This document shows positions 17,726 to 26,641 of a stretch of DNA of 36,933 nucleotides, one piece after another. Position numbers and translations under genes: made by a program. The stretch is from Alphaproteobacteria bacterium (GTDB taxonomy: Bacteria; Pseudomonadota; Alphaproteobacteria; Geminicoccales; Geminicoccaceae). The notes under the pieces were generated by a model, which saw nothing but the letters and a program-made list of their open reading frames with translations, was not told the DNA's origin and made no database searches. The DNA is taken from assembly GCA_030431615.1 (NCBI GenBank), contig JAUIID010000027.1, positions 1-36,933 of the forward strand, written 5' to 3'. Position 1 is the stretch's first letter, and the number at the start of each line of letters is the position of its first letter.

Positions 17726-19002
17726 TGCTGGTCGGCGCCACCTTCTTCGGCCTGATGCTGTGCGGCATGCCGGTCGGCTTCGTCCTCGGCATCGCCGGCA
17801 TGATCGGCATGGCGCAGATCGGCGAGCGCTTCCTCGCCATGGGGCCGGACCGCTTCTTCTCGGGCCTCAACCTCTTCCCGTTCCTCGCCATGCCGTTCTT
17901 CATCCTCGCCGGCGAGATCATGAACCGCACCGGCATCACCGACCGGCTGATCGGCTTCGCCGATTCGCTCGTCGGCTATCTTCGGGGCGGCATGGCGCAT
18001 TCGAACATGGTGGCGAGCGTCTTCTTCGCCGGCATCACCGGCGCCGCCACCGCGGATGCCGCCGCCTTCGGCAACACGCTCGTTCCCGCCATGGTCCGGC
18101 AGGGCTACTCCCGTCCCTTCGCCTGCGCGGTGACGGCGGCGGGCTCGATCATCGGCCCGACCATCCCGCCCTCGACGCTCATGGTCATCTACGGCTCGCT
18201 CATGGGCGTCTCAATCGCCGGGCTCTTCGCCGCCGGCATCCTGCCGGGCATCCTCATCTGCCTCGTCTGCATGGCGGTGATCGCCGCCCTCGGCCGCCGC
18301 CTCGGCCTGCCCAAGGCCGAAGGCGGCCCGTCGCTCCGCCACATCCTGAAGAGCGCCCGCGAGAGCGTGCTCGCCCTCGTGCTGCCGGTGATCATCCTGG
18401 GCGGCATCCTGGGCGGCGTCACCACGCCGACCGAGGCCGCCTCGATCGCCGTGCTCTATGCCCTCGTCGTCGGCGGCGTCGTCTACCGCAAGCTGCGCTT
18501 CAACGACCTCGTGGACATGCTGATCCGCACCTCGATCCTGACCGGCGTCGTCTTCCTGATCATCGCCTCGGCCTCGATCCTCGGCTGGTGGATGACCTAC
18601 AACCGCATCCCCCAGGCCATCGCCGAAGGTTTCCTGACGATCTCCAGCAACCCGCAGATGATCATCCTGATGATCCTCTGCCTGCTCCTGATCGTCGGCC
18701 TCTTCATGGACATCAATGCGGCGCTGATCATTCTCGCCCCGGTCCTGGCACCGCTGACGCTGACCATCGGCATGGACCCGATCCACGCCGGCGTCATGAT
18801 CGTCCTGGCGCTCAACATCTCATTGATGACGCCACCGGTCGGCGCCTGCCTCTTCGTCCTCGCCAGCGTCACCGGCGAGAGCATCGAGCGCATCTCGAAG
18901 GCCCTCATGCCGTTCCTCGTGGCCGAGGTGGCGGTCCTCTTCCTGATCGCGTTCTGGGCCGACCTCACCCTCTTCGTGCCACGCCTCCTCGGCCTGCGCT
19001 GA
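17722..19002 (+). CDS. dctM: TRAP transporter large permease (DctM type)
   Basis: A 426-residue membrane protein with about twelve helices, the transporting subunit of the TRAP system. It begins MMLVGATFFGLMLCGMPVGF, followed by FPFLAMPFFILAGEIMNRTGIT, GITGAATADAAAFG, AAGSIIGPTIPPSTLMVIYG, TPTEAASIAVLYAL and NISLMTPPVGACLFV, all standard DctM landmarks. ATG 17722 overlaps the stop of the small-permease gene; a longer upstream frame exists but is a shadow of the preceding genes. The binding-protein gene follows after 43 bases, completing a three-part system in the order Q-M-P. Confidence 0.94.
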   Translation: MMLVGATFFGLMLCGMPVGFVLGIAGMIGMAQIGERFLAMGPDRFFSGLNLFPFLAMPFFILAGEIMNRTGITDRLIGFADSLVGYLRGGMAHSNMVASVFFAGITGAATADAAAFGNTLVPAMVRQGYSRPFACAVTAAGSIIGPTIPPSTLMVIYGSLMGVSIAGLFAAGILPGILICLVCMAVIAALGRRLGLPKAEGGPSLRHILKSARESVLALVLPVIILGGILGGVTTPTEAASIAVLYALVVGGVVYRKLRFNDLVDMLIRTSILTGVVFLIIASASILGWWMTYNRIPQAIAEGFLTISSNPQMIILMILCLLLIVGLFMDINAALIILAPVLAPLTLTIGMDPIHAGVMIVLALNISLMTPPVGACLFVLASVTGESIERISKALMPFLVAEVAVLFLIAFWADLTLFVPRLLGLR

Positions 19003-19045
19003 GCGCCGGGCCACTCCTGCAATCCGAAGAAAAGGAAGAACCGCC

Positions 19046-20068
19046 ATGCGATTGACCAGAACGGCATTGCTCGCCGCGGCCGCCCTCTGCCTCGTGGCGA
19101 CGCCGGCCCTCGCCCAGAAGGTGATGCGCATCGCGCACCTCAATCCCGAGAGCCCCTTCGAGAGCCACTCCGGCGCCATGGCGTCGGTCTTCAAGTCCCT
19201 GGTCGAGAGTGGCACCAACGGCTCGGTGACCATCGAACTCTTCCCGAACGGCCAGCTCGGCAAGGACGACGAGGTCATCCAAATGGTCAAGGACGGGCTC
19301 GTCGAGAGCTCGATCAACTCGGCCGGCGGCCTCGCCCCGCACTACGAGCTGATCGGCATCTTCGACGTGCCCTTCGCCTTCCCCAACATCGCCAAGGCGC
19401 ACGAGGTGATGAACCTCGAGAGCGAATTCGGCCAGCTCCTCTCCGCCGACATCGAGGAGAAGACCGGCGTCAAGGTGCTCGGCCTGCTCGATTCCGGCGG
19501 CTTCTTCGCGATCAGCAACTCCAAGCGGCCGATCACCTCGGTGGCCGACATGGAAGGGCTGAAGATCCGCACCATGACCCTGCCGACCCACGAGGCGATC
19601 ATCAGCTCGCTCGGCGGCCAGCCGACGCCCTTGCCCTGGGCCGAGGTCTACACGGCGCTGCAGACCGGCGTCGCCGACGGCCAGATGAACCCGATCCCGA
19701 TCATCGCCTTCGCCAAGTTCCAGGAGGTGCAGGACTACCTGACGATCACCAACCACATCATCACGCCCTATGTCTGGCTGGTGAACGCCGAGTTCTACGA
19801 CGGCCTGACCGACGAGGAGCGCTATGTGATCGACTACGCCGCCAAGGTCGCGGTCGATGCCGGCCGCGGCATCTCGCGGATCATCGAGGCCTCGGACAAG
19901 GGCCTGCCGGCGCTGGCCGCGGCCATGAACGTCAATGCGCTGGGTGCGGCCGAGCTCGAGGAGTTCCGCACCGCCGCCCAGCCGGCGGTGACCGCCCTGA
20001 TCGCCGAGCGTTTCGGCGAGGACGGCACGGTCATGCTGGAGGCGATGCTCGAAGCCGTGAAGGAGTAG
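19046..20068 (+). CDS. dctP: TRAP transporter substrate-binding protein (DctP type)
   Basis: A 340-residue periplasmic binding protein. The signal peptide is clear (TRTALLAAAALCLVATPALAQ). Family landmarks are RIAHLNPESPF, VTIELFPNGQLGKDDEVIQM, VLGLLDSGGFFAISNSKRPI, LKIRTMTLPTHEAIISSLG and PTPLPWAEVYTALQTGVADGQ; the single arginine in LKIRTM is the usual carboxylate-binding residue, hinting at an acidic substrate. Start ATG 19046 has GGAAG about seven bases upstream. It is the last gene of the RpiR-ABC-TRAP cluster and ends just before a perfect stem-loop shared with the convergent acyl-CoA ligase gene. Confidence 0.93.
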   Translation: MRLTRTALLAAAALCLVATPALAQKVMRIAHLNPESPFESHSGAMASVFKSLVESGTNGSVTIELFPNGQLGKDDEVIQMVKDGLVESSINSAGGLAPHYELIGIFDVPFAFPNIAKAHEVMNLESEFGQLLSADIEEKTGVKVLGLLDSGGFFAISNSKRPITSVADMEGLKIRTMTLPTHEAIISSLGGQPTPLPWAEVYTALQTGVADGQMNPIPIIAFAKFQEVQDYLTITNHIITPYVWLVNAEFYDGLTDEERYVIDYAAKVAVDAGRGISRIIEASDKGLPALAAAMNVNALGAAELEEFRTAAQPAVTALIAERFGEDGTVMLEAMLEAVKE

Positions 20069-20073
20069 TCGAC

Positions 20074-20105
20074 GCGCCGCCGGCGGCACTGCCTGCCGGC
20101 GGCGC
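20074..20105. terminator. Perfect 11-bp stem-loop between convergent genes
   Basis: GCGCCGCCGGC (20074-20084) and GCCGGCGGCGC (20095-20105) are exact inverted copies around a 10-base loop. It lies between the stop of the TRAP binding protein and the stop of the convergent acyl-CoA ligase gene, touching the latter. There is no real U-run on either strand, so it is terminator-like rather than a textbook intrinsic terminator; it could serve both genes. Confidence 0.5.
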
Positions 20106-21919
20106 TACTTCCCGGCGGTGTAGAGGCCCTCGAGCAGGGCGCGGTGCCGCTCGATGATGTGCGGCCGGCGCAGCTTCATGGTTGGGGTCATGAGGCCGTT
20201 CTCGACGCTGAACACCTCGGGCATGATCTCGAACCTGCGGATCCGCTCGATCGCCGAGAGATTGGCATTGGCGCGCTTGACCGCCTCGCCGATCTGCTGC
20301 CGGAAATCCGGGTCCTCGGCCAGCACTGCCAGATCCCTGCTCTTGCCGGCCTGCCGCCCAAAGCTCTGGATGAAGGCCGGGTCCGGCGTGATCAGCGCCA
20401 CGAGATAGGGCCTGCGGTCCCCGTAGATCAGGGCCTGCCCGATCTCCGGCTCGAGCAGCAGGATGCCCTCGACGCGCTGCGGCGAGACATTGTCGCCGCC
20501 CGAGTTGACGATGATGTCCTTCTTGCGATCGGTGATCTTGAGGTAGCCGTCGGCGTCGAGCACCCCGACATCGCCCGTGTGCAGCCAGCCGTCGACGACT
20601 GTCCGGGAGGTGTTCTCCTCGTCCTTCCAGTAGCCCTTCATGACATTCGCACCACGCACCTGGATCTCGCCGTCCTCGGCGAACCGGATCTCGACGCCGC
20701 GCAGCGGCGGGCCGACCGTGTCGAGCTTGGCCCGGCCGGGCACGTTGACGCTGATCACCGGTGCGGCTTCGGTCTGGCCATAGCCCTGCAGCACCGGCAG
20801 GCCGAGGGAGGCGAAGAAGAGCCCGACCTCGTAGTTGAGCGGCGCACCCCCCGAGACCATTGCCTTCAGCCGGCCACCGAAGCGCTCGCTGACCTTGGTC
20901 CGGACCAGCCGCTCGAGCAGCGCGTCGGCCATGGCGTCGACGGGCCCGAGGCGGCCGCCCTGATCGTAGCGCCGCGTGCCGATGGCGACGGCCTGCTCGA
21001 ACAGGCGCTTCTTGAGCCCGCCCTGCCGGTTGACGCCGGTCAGGATCTTCTGGCGCAGCACCTCGTAGAGGCGCGGCACGCAGGTCAGGATGGTGGGCTT
21101 CGCCTCGACGAGGTTGGTCGAAAGCGTCTCGACCCCCTCGGCGTAGTAGATCTCGGCACCCAGCGAGATGGGGAAGAACTGCCCCGCCGTGTGCTCGTAT
21201 GAGTGCGACAGCGGCAGGAAGGAGAGGAAGGTCTCCTTGTTGCCCAGCCCGATATGGCTGAGGAGTTCGGTGGCGCCCTCGAGATTGCTCTGGATGTTGC
21301 GATGGGTCTGCATGACCCCCTTGGGCGTCCCGCCGGTGCCCGAGGTGTAGATGAAGCAGGCGACGTCGTCGGGCTGGATGGCCGCGGCACCCGGCACGGC
21401 GGGCGAGCGCTCGCCCAGCGCCAGCGCGTCCGCCCAGGTGGTGGCGGGGACCGGCAGCTCGCCGAGATCGTCGATGGGCTCGATGAGGAGGAGCCCCTTC
21501 ACCGAGGGCGATTCCTTGATGGCGGCGATCAGGCGCTTGGCGAGGCTGCGCCCGGCGCAGACCACCATGCTCGCCTCGGAATGGCCGAGGATGTAGGCGT
21601 GGTCCCGCTCGGTATTCGTCGTGTAGGCCGGCACGGTGATGCCGCCGGCACCCAGGATCGCGAGGTCGGCGATGCACCATTCCGGCCGGTTCTCGGCCAC
21701 CAGCACGACCCGGTCGCCGGGCTCGAGCCCGAGCTGGTGAAGGGCCCGGGCGAGGTGCGCCGCCTCCGCCGCCACCCGACGCCAGGACCAGGGGCGGTAG
21801 ACCCCGTCCTGCTTCTGCCAGAGGAAGGGGCTGTCGCCCTCGGCCGCTGCCTGCGCCTCGAACATCGCAAGCAGGTTGGTCTCGGTCCTGAAGGTCGACA
21901 TCGTCAAACTGTGCCTCAT
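20105..21919 (-). CDS. Long-chain acyl-CoA synthetase (AMP-forming)
   Basis: A 604-residue member of the ANL adenylating-enzyme family, close to long-chain fatty-acid-CoA ligases of the FadD15 type. It activates a fatty acid with ATP and joins it to coenzyme A. Visible core motifs: FIYTSGTGGTPKGVM for the phosphate loop (the usual second Thr is Gly), LPLSHSYEHTAG, MVSGGAPL, QGYGQTEAAPVISVN, GWLHTGDVG and the hinge ITDRKKDIIVNSGG with the downstream lysine region TPTMKLRR. It has no signal or membrane helix. ATG codons at 21919 and 21901 are both possible; neither has a strong ribosome site. The gene diverges from the oligoendopeptidase gene, with an inverted repeat between them. Confidence 0.92.
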   Translation of the reverse strand: MRHSLTMSTFRTETNLLAMFEAQAAAEGDSPFLWQKQDGVYRPWSWRRVAAEAAHLARALHQLGLEPGDRVVLVAENRPEWCIADLAILGAGGITVPAYTTNTERDHAYILGHSEASMVVCAGRSLAKRLIAAIKESPSVKGLLLIEPIDDLGELPVPATTWADALALGERSPAVPGAAAIQPDDVACFIYTSGTGGTPKGVMQTHRNIQSNLEGATELLSHIGLGNKETFLSFLPLSHSYEHTAGQFFPISLGAEIYYAEGVETLSTNLVEAKPTILTCVPRLYEVLRQKILTGVNRQGGLKKRLFEQAVAIGTRRYDQGGRLGPVDAMADALLERLVRTKVSERFGGRLKAMVSGGAPLNYEVGLFFASLGLPVLQGYGQTEAAPVISVNVPGRAKLDTVGPPLRGVEIRFAEDGEIQVRGANVMKGYWKDEENTSRTVVDGWLHTGDVGVLDADGYLKITDRKKDIIVNSGGDNVSPQRVEGILLLEPEIGQALIYGDRRPYLVALITPDPAFIQSFGRQAGKSRDLAVLAEDPDFRQQIGEAVKRANANLSAIERIRRFEIMPEVFSVENGLMTPTMKLRRPHIIERHRALLEGLYTAGK

Positions 21920-22007
21920 CCTGATCCGTCAACGGCCTGCGCGCGATCCACGACGGCGCGCCGCGACCGTCGGTCCGCTCGCTGGACCTGCCACCCCTGC
22001 CACATAT

Positions 22008-22024
22008 ATCTGGCATGTCCAGAT
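22008..22024. promoter_or_regulatory. 17-bp palindrome in the acyl-CoA ligase / peptidase divergent region
   Basis: ATCTGG (22008-22013) and CCAGAT (22019-22024) are exact inverted arms around CATGT. It sits 15 bases before the peptidase ATG at 22039 and just upstream of that gene's ribosome site, within the short gap shared with the divergent acyl-CoA ligase gene. A dimeric repressor site is plausible; the protein is unknown. Confidence 0.4.
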
Positions 22025-22038
22025 TGAAGGGAAGTTCG

Positions 22039-23895
22039 ATGACGAAGGACCAGCGGTTCCAGGCGGCCGCAGACCTGGCCGGGGCCGCGGCAGCGGAGGC
22101 GACCGCGCCGCGCTGGAACCTCGCCGACCTGTTCGCCGGCTTCGACGATCCGGCGATCGAGGCGACCCTGGAGGCGGCCGCCGGTGAGGCGAAGGCCATT
22201 GCCGAGGCGCATGCCGGCAGGCTCGAAGAGCTGGACGGCCAGGGCCTCGCCACCCTCATCGAGCGCTACGAGGTGGTCCAGGAGCAGCTTGGCCGGGTCT
22301 ATGCCTTCGCTTCGCTCAGCCATGCCGGCAATCGCGACGATGCCGGGGTCGGCCGCTTCTTCCAGGGCGTGCAGGAGCGGGTCAACGCGATCAACACCGA
22401 CCTGCTCTTCGTTACCCTCGAGCTGAACCGCATCGACGACGCGGTACTCGAGGAGCGGATCGCGGCCTCGCCCGAGCTCGCCCGCTTCCGGCCCTGGCTC
22501 GCCAATGTGCGGGCCTTTCGCCCGCATCAGCTTTCGGACGAGATCGAGAAGGTGCTGCACGAGCGCTCGGTCACCGGCCGCAGCGCCTGGGTGCGCCTCT
22601 TCGACGAGAGCATGGCCGCACTCCGCTTTCCGTTCCGGGGCGAGGAGCTGACCAGTGCCGGGATCTTCGACAAGCTCTCGGCCAAGGACCGCGCCGTCCG
22701 CCGCGACGCCGCGACGGCCATCAGCGAGGTGCTCGCGAAGAACCTCCGCCTCTGTGCGCGGATCACCAACACCCTGGTCAAGGACAAGGCGATCGAGGAT
22801 GGCTGGCGCCACTTCGCCCGGCCGATCTCGTCCAGGAACCTCGCCAACCAGGTCGAGGACGAGGTGGTCGACGCGCTGATCTCGGCCGTTCGCGACGCCT
22901 ATCCCCGGCTCTCGCACCGCTACTACGCGCTCAAGGCCCGCTGGATGGGGCTGGACAAGCTCGAATTCTGGGACCGGAACGCGCCACTCCCGGAGGACAG
23001 CGACCAGCGGCGGAGCTGGGACGACGCCAAGGTCATCGTGCTCGACGCCTATCGCAGCTTCTCGCCGCGCCTCGCCGGAATCGTCGACAGCTTCTTCGAG
23101 AAGAGCTGGATCGACGCCGAGGTGCGGCCCGGCAAGGACAGCGGCGCCTTCTGCCACCCGGTCGTGCCGAGCGTGCACCCTTACGTGCTCATGAACTTCC
23201 AGGGCCGGGCGCGCGACGTCATGACCCTGGCGCATGAGCTCGGCCACGGCGTCCACCAGACCCTGGCTGCCGACCAGGGCCTGCTCATGTCCGGCACGCC
23301 CTTGACGCTCGCCGAGACCGCCTCGGTCTTTGCCGAGCAACTCACCTTCCGGGCCCTCCTCGCCCAGGCGAAGAGCCCGGTCGAGCGCCGCGTGCTGCTC
23401 GCCGGCAAGGTCGAGGACATGCTGAACACGGTGGTTCGCCAGATCGCGTTCTGCGAGTTCGAGCGGCGGGTGCACGACGCGCGGCGGAAGGCCGAGCTGA
23501 CGCCGGACGAGCTCGGCGACATCTGGATGGAGGTGCAGAAGGAGAGTCTCGGGCCGGCGTTCACCTATCCGGAGGAGTACCGGGCCTACTGGAGCTACAT
23601 CCCGCACTTCGTCCACGTGCCGTTCTACGTCTACGCCTATGCGTTCGGCGACTGCCTGGTGAACGCGCTCTACGCGCTCTACGCCAAGGCGCCCGAGGGC
23701 TTCGAGCCCCGCTATGTCGAGATGCTCCGGGCGGGCGGCACGCTTCGCCACAAGGAGCTCCTCGCCCCCTTCGGTCTCGACGCCTCCGATCCGGCCTTCT
23801 GGCAGGGCGGGCTCGCCATCATCGAGGGCTTCATCGCGGAGCTCGAGCAGGAACTGGACGCCGCCGGCGCCGGGACCGCGGGAGCCACTGCTTGA
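22039..23895 (+). CDS. pepF: M3 family oligoendopeptidase (PepF type)
   Basis: A 618-residue cytoplasmic zinc metallopeptidase of family M3, which cuts short peptides. The catalytic motif is HELGHGVHQ (first His about residue 399), with the third zinc ligand in the downstream LAETASVFAE segment. The N-terminal helical lobe includes WNLADLFAGF near the start and AFASLSHAGN, typical of the PepF/oligoendopeptidase branch. ATG 22039 is chosen because AAGGGAAG lies just before it; the ATG at 22015 falls inside the palindrome and lacks a ribosome site. The TGA at the end overlaps the TTG start of the next gene, so both are translated together. It may help recycle peptides brought in by importers, but the genes are not adjacent to the ABC operon. 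Confidence 0.93.
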   Translation: MTKDQRFQAAADLAGAAAAEATAPRWNLADLFAGFDDPAIEATLEAAAGEAKAIAEAHAGRLEELDGQGLATLIERYEVVQEQLGRVYAFASLSHAGNRDDAGVGRFFQGVQERVNAINTDLLFVTLELNRIDDAVLEERIAASPELARFRPWLANVRAFRPHQLSDEIEKVLHERSVTGRSAWVRLFDESMAALRFPFRGEELTSAGIFDKLSAKDRAVRRDAATAISEVLAKNLRLCARITNTLVKDKAIEDGWRHFARPISSRNLANQVEDEVVDALISAVRDAYPRLSHRYYALKARWMGLDKLEFWDRNAPLPEDSDQRRSWDDAKVIVLDAYRSFSPRLAGIVDSFFEKSWIDAEVRPGKDSGAFCHPVVPSVHPYVLMNFQGRARDVMTLAHELGHGVHQTLAADQGLLMSGTPLTLAETASVFAEQLTFRALLAQAKSPVERRVLLAGKVEDMLNTVVRQIAFCEFERRVHDARRKAELTPDELGDIWMEVQKESLGPAFTYPEEYRAYWSYIPHFVHVPFYVYAYAFGDCLVNALYALYAKAPEGFEPRYVEMLRAGGTLRHKELLAPFGLDASDPAFWQGGLAIIEGFIAELEQELDAAGAGTAGATA

Positions 23896-25271
23896 GCGAG
23901 CGCCCGAGCGGGACCGGCCGGCGCAACAGCGAGAGCTCGATGGGCGGCCGGTTTCGCCGCTACGCGCAGGTCTCGGGCACCATGGCCGGCCAGGCGGCGC
24001 GGCTTGCCGGCCGTCGCCTCACCGGCAGCACGAGCAGCAGCGCCGACCGGCTGGAGCATGCGTCCGAGCTCCGGGCGGCGCTCGGCGGGCTGAAGGGCCC
24101 GCTCATGAAGGTGGCGCAGATGATGGCCACCATTCCGGAGGCGCTGCCGGCTGAGTATGCGGCCGAGCTCGCCCAGCTGCAGAGCAACGCGCCGCCCATG
24201 GGCAAGCCCTTCGTCCGCCGCCGGATGCGGGCGGAGCTCGGCGAGGACTGGGCAAGGCACTTTCAAGACTTCCCGCTGGAGCCCGCGGCCGCCGCCTCGC
24301 TCGGCCAGGTGCACAAGGTGGTGCTGGCCGACTGGCGGACCGCCGCCTGCAAGCTGCAATACCCGAACATCGCCGCCGCGGTCGACGCCGACCTCGGGCA
24401 GCTCCGGCTGATCTTTGCCCTCTATCGCCGCTACGACCGGGCGATCAACCCGGACCGCATCTACGAGGAGATCGCGGCGCGGCTGCACGAGGAGCTCGAC
24501 TATGTCCGCGAGGCGCGGAACATGGCGCTCTATGCCCGGATCCTCGAAGGCGAGCCGCAGGTCCACGTGCCCAGGGTGATCGGCGAGCTCTCGACCGGCC
24601 GGCTGCTCACCATGGACTGGCTCGAGGGCGTGCGCCTGCTCGACTTCAAGGCCGCCTCGACCGAGACCCGCAACCGGCTGGCGCTCAACATGTTCCGCGC
24701 CTGGTACGTGCCGTTCTACAATTTCGGCGTGATCCACGGCGACCCGCATCTCGGCAACTACACCGTGCGGCCCGACCTCGACATCAACCTCCTCGACTTC
24801 GGCTGCGTGCGCATCTTCCCGCCGCGCTTCGTCAAGGGCGTCATCGACCTCTTCTGGGCGCTGATGCGCAACGACCGCGACCTCGCCGTCGCCGCCTACG
24901 AATGCTGGGGCTTCAGCAACCTGACCAACGAGGTCATCGACGTCCTCAACGAGTGGGCCGTCTTCCTCTACGGCCCGCTGATGGAGGACCGCGCCCGGCT
25001 GATCCACGAGACGGCGAGCGGCCAGCAGGGTCGCGAGGTGGCCGGCAAGGTGCACCAGCGGCTGCGCGAGGTCGGCGGCGTCACCCCGCCCCGCGAGTTC
25101 GTCTTCATGGACCGCGCCGCCATCGGCCTCGGCTCGGTCTTCCTCCACCTCGATGCCGAGATCAACTGGCACCAGATGTTCCTCGGGCTGATCGAGAACT
25201 TTGACGTCGACGTGCTGGCCGAGCGGCAGGCGGCGGCGCTGGCCGCCCACGGGCTGGAGGTGCCGGGCTGA
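23892..25271 (+). CDS. UbiB/ABC1/AarF-type atypical kinase-like protein
   Basis: A 459-residue member of the UbiB (ABC1/ADCK) protein-kinase-like family, whose members support ubiquinone synthesis or lipid handling. Landmarks in order: GPLMKVAQMM, a variant of the KxGQ motif; AAAASLGQVHK, the Ala-rich nucleotide loop; LDYVREARNM; VIHGDPHLGNY, the catalytic loop; and LLDFGCVR, the metal-binding DFG. The C-terminal helical part has no membrane anchor as obvious as in E. coli UbiB. Start: TTG 23892 overlaps the peptidase stop and has GGGAG (23880-23884) seven bases upstream; an ATG at 23940 is the alternative. Whether it serves quinone synthesis here is not shown by context; a COQ9-family gene lies 6.5 kb away. 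Confidence 0.85.
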   Translation: MSERPSGTGRRNSESSMGGRFRRYAQVSGTMAGQAARLAGRRLTGSTSSSADRLEHASELRAALGGLKGPLMKVAQMMATIPEALPAEYAAELAQLQSNAPPMGKPFVRRRMRAELGEDWARHFQDFPLEPAAAASLGQVHKVVLADWRTAACKLQYPNIAAAVDADLGQLRLIFALYRRYDRAINPDRIYEEIAARLHEELDYVREARNMALYARILEGEPQVHVPRVIGELSTGRLLTMDWLEGVRLLDFKAASTETRNRLALNMFRAWYVPFYNFGVIHGDPHLGNYTVRPDLDINLLDFGCVRIFPPRFVKGVIDLFWALMRNDRDLAVAAYECWGFSNLTNEVIDVLNEWAVFLYGPLMEDRARLIHETASGQQGREVAGKVHQRLREVGGVTPPREFVFMDRAAIGLGSVFLHLDAEINWHQMFLGLIENFDVDVLAERQAAALAAHGLEVPG

Positions 25272-25286
25272 GCCGGCGCCGGACGC

Positions 25287-26033
25287 TTAGAACAGGGGTG
25301 GCGGGGCGGCGAGGACGAGGCGGGTGATCGTCGCGTCGAGGGCGTAGAAGGACCAGTGCAGGGAATAGGCCCAGCGGAAGCCGTTGGCCGTCCGCAGATA
25401 GAGCCAGGGTGCCACGAAGCCGAAGAGGGTCGCGGCGAGCGTGAAGCGCGCGACGTAGAACGGGGAGAAGCCGTCGAGCGCCAGCAGGAGATGAAACCCG
25501 CCGAACGTGACGGCGAGACCGATGGCGATCGATTTCAGGCCGAGGCGCAGGCTGGCGGCCGTGCGGATCAGCGAGGCGACGAGGACCTGCTGGAACAGGA
25601 TGTCGGCCGACTTGGGCAGGTAGTACCAGCCCGAGGCGAACATGAACTCGGGCGGGTTCGGCGGCGCCAGCCAGGCCGAGACCGGCGGCAGGCCCGGCAG
25701 GACGAGTGCCGTGAAGAGCGCGAAGAGTACGAGGAGCGGCAGCATCGCCCGGACGTCCGCCATGACCATCCCGGGGGCGAGCCGTGCCGCAAGTGCATTG
25801 CGGAACCAGAGCAGGGCGATCGCCGTCCAGGTCGCGTAGTAGGCCGTAAAGACGAGCGGCGCGTCGTCGTAGCCGTTCTCGAGACCGAGCCTGCCGACCA
25901 GGGCGTAGTAGCCCTGGCTCGAGGCCAGCCAGAGGGCCGCCACGACAGCGAGCGTAGCCGCCAGCGTCGGCAACTGCTCGTGAAGGCCGGCTTTCGATGC
26001 GCCTATGCAGTCAGTGCTGCTGTTGCTCGTCAC
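25287..26033 (-). CDS. Multi-pass membrane protein, unrecognised (CPBP-like pattern)
   Basis: About 248 residues with six or seven hydrophobic segments. I cannot name it. The order FQQVLVASLIR, FGGFHLLLAL and HWSFYALDATITR places polar residues inside helices much as in CPBP/ABI-type intramembrane proteases, but the catalytic Glu-Glu pair of that family is absent, so activity is doubtful. Start uncertain: the frame stays open far upstream over the EF-hand gene. The first sensible start is a GTG at 26033 (MTSNSS...), which overlaps the end of the EF-hand gene by 23 bases; a TTG at 25973 would also precede the first helix. Last gene of the YHYH/b561/EF-hand operon. It converges on the UbiB-like gene. 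Confidence 0.6.
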   Translation of the reverse strand: MTSNSSTDCIGASKAGLHEQLPTLAATLAVVAALWLASSQGYYALVGRLGLENGYDDAPLVFTAYYATWTAIALLWFRNALAARLAPGMVMADVRAMLPLLVLFALFTALVLPGLPPVSAWLAPPNPPEFMFASGWYYLPKSADILFQQVLVASLIRTAASLRLGLKSIAIGLAVTFGGFHLLLALDGFSPFYVARFTLAATLFGFVAPWLYLRTANGFRWAYSLHWSFYALDATITRLVLAAPPPLF

Positions 26034-26592
26034 TGCCCTGGTCCAGTCGTCGTCGGGGACCCGCGACCTGGCGGGGAGGCGTTCGCCGACCGGCCGGTCT
26101 CGTGACGTAGAAGACCAGCTCGGAGCGCTCGAGCACCCCGTCGCCATTCTCGTCCAGTTGCGTGAACGCCAGGCGCAGCCGCTCGTCGAACTCGTCGCGC
26201 GAGATGAGCTTGTCACCATCGAGGTCATAAGATGCGAAGGACGGCAGCGCGCTGGCCGATCCGAGGGCGGAGCGTGCCCAGGTGTCATAGTAGACCGGCC
26301 GCACGGGACCGGATTTCGAAAGCAGCTGCCACTCGTGATCGATGCCGCCCCCGAGTTCCGTGCCGTCCACGAGATGATCGCCGTCGGCGTCCATGGCACC
26401 GAGGAACAGTGCTGCGGGCATGACGGCGGACCCCGTGTAGCCGGCCGCCGATGGCGCTTCGCCCCCGGGACTGGGTGGACGACGGTCCGGCCCGCCGGCG
26501 CAGGCGCTCAGTGCCAAAGCACTCCCGGCAACCAGGGCGAGGAACGCCCGCCCCGGTCCGCCTCTGGGTGACGGGTCTGGTCGGAAAGCCAT
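26011..26592 (-). CDS. EF-hand lipoprotein
   Basis: A 193-residue lipoprotein with three calcium-binding loops. The signal sequence ends in a lipobox, LALSAC, so it should be lipid-anchored at the membrane facing the periplasm. The EF-hand loops are DADGDHLVDGTE (~66-77), DLDGDKLISRDE (~123-134) and DENGDGVLERSE (~146-157); all keep ligands at positions 1, 3, 5, 9 and 12. Start: ATG 26592 places the signal peptide normally; ATG 26610 would add six residues. The frame stays open to 26847 but that part is a shadow of the cytochrome gene. It lies between the cytochrome b561 gene and the membrane-protein gene in one operon. It probably senses or buffers calcium at the envelope. Confidence 0.8.
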   Translation of the reverse strand: MAFRPDPSPRGGPGRAFLALVAGSALALSACAGGPDRRPPSPGGEAPSAAGYTGSAVMPAALFLGAMDADGDHLVDGTELGGGIDHEWQLLSKSGPVRPVYYDTWARSALGSASALPSFASYDLDGDKLISRDEFDERLRLAFTQLDENGDGVLERSELVFYVTRPAGRRTPPRQVAGPRRRLDQGSDEQQQH

Positions 26593-26641
26593 GCGGAAGT
26601 ATCGCTCCATCGGAGACGCCAGCGCGGTGAAGCGGCCGGGC

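Noticed and set aside
25287-26399. 370-codon version of the membrane-protein gene starting at 26399
   Set aside because: The first ~120 residues are low-complexity shadow of the EF-hand gene on the same strand in another frame. The hydrophobic protein begins near 26033 or 25973.
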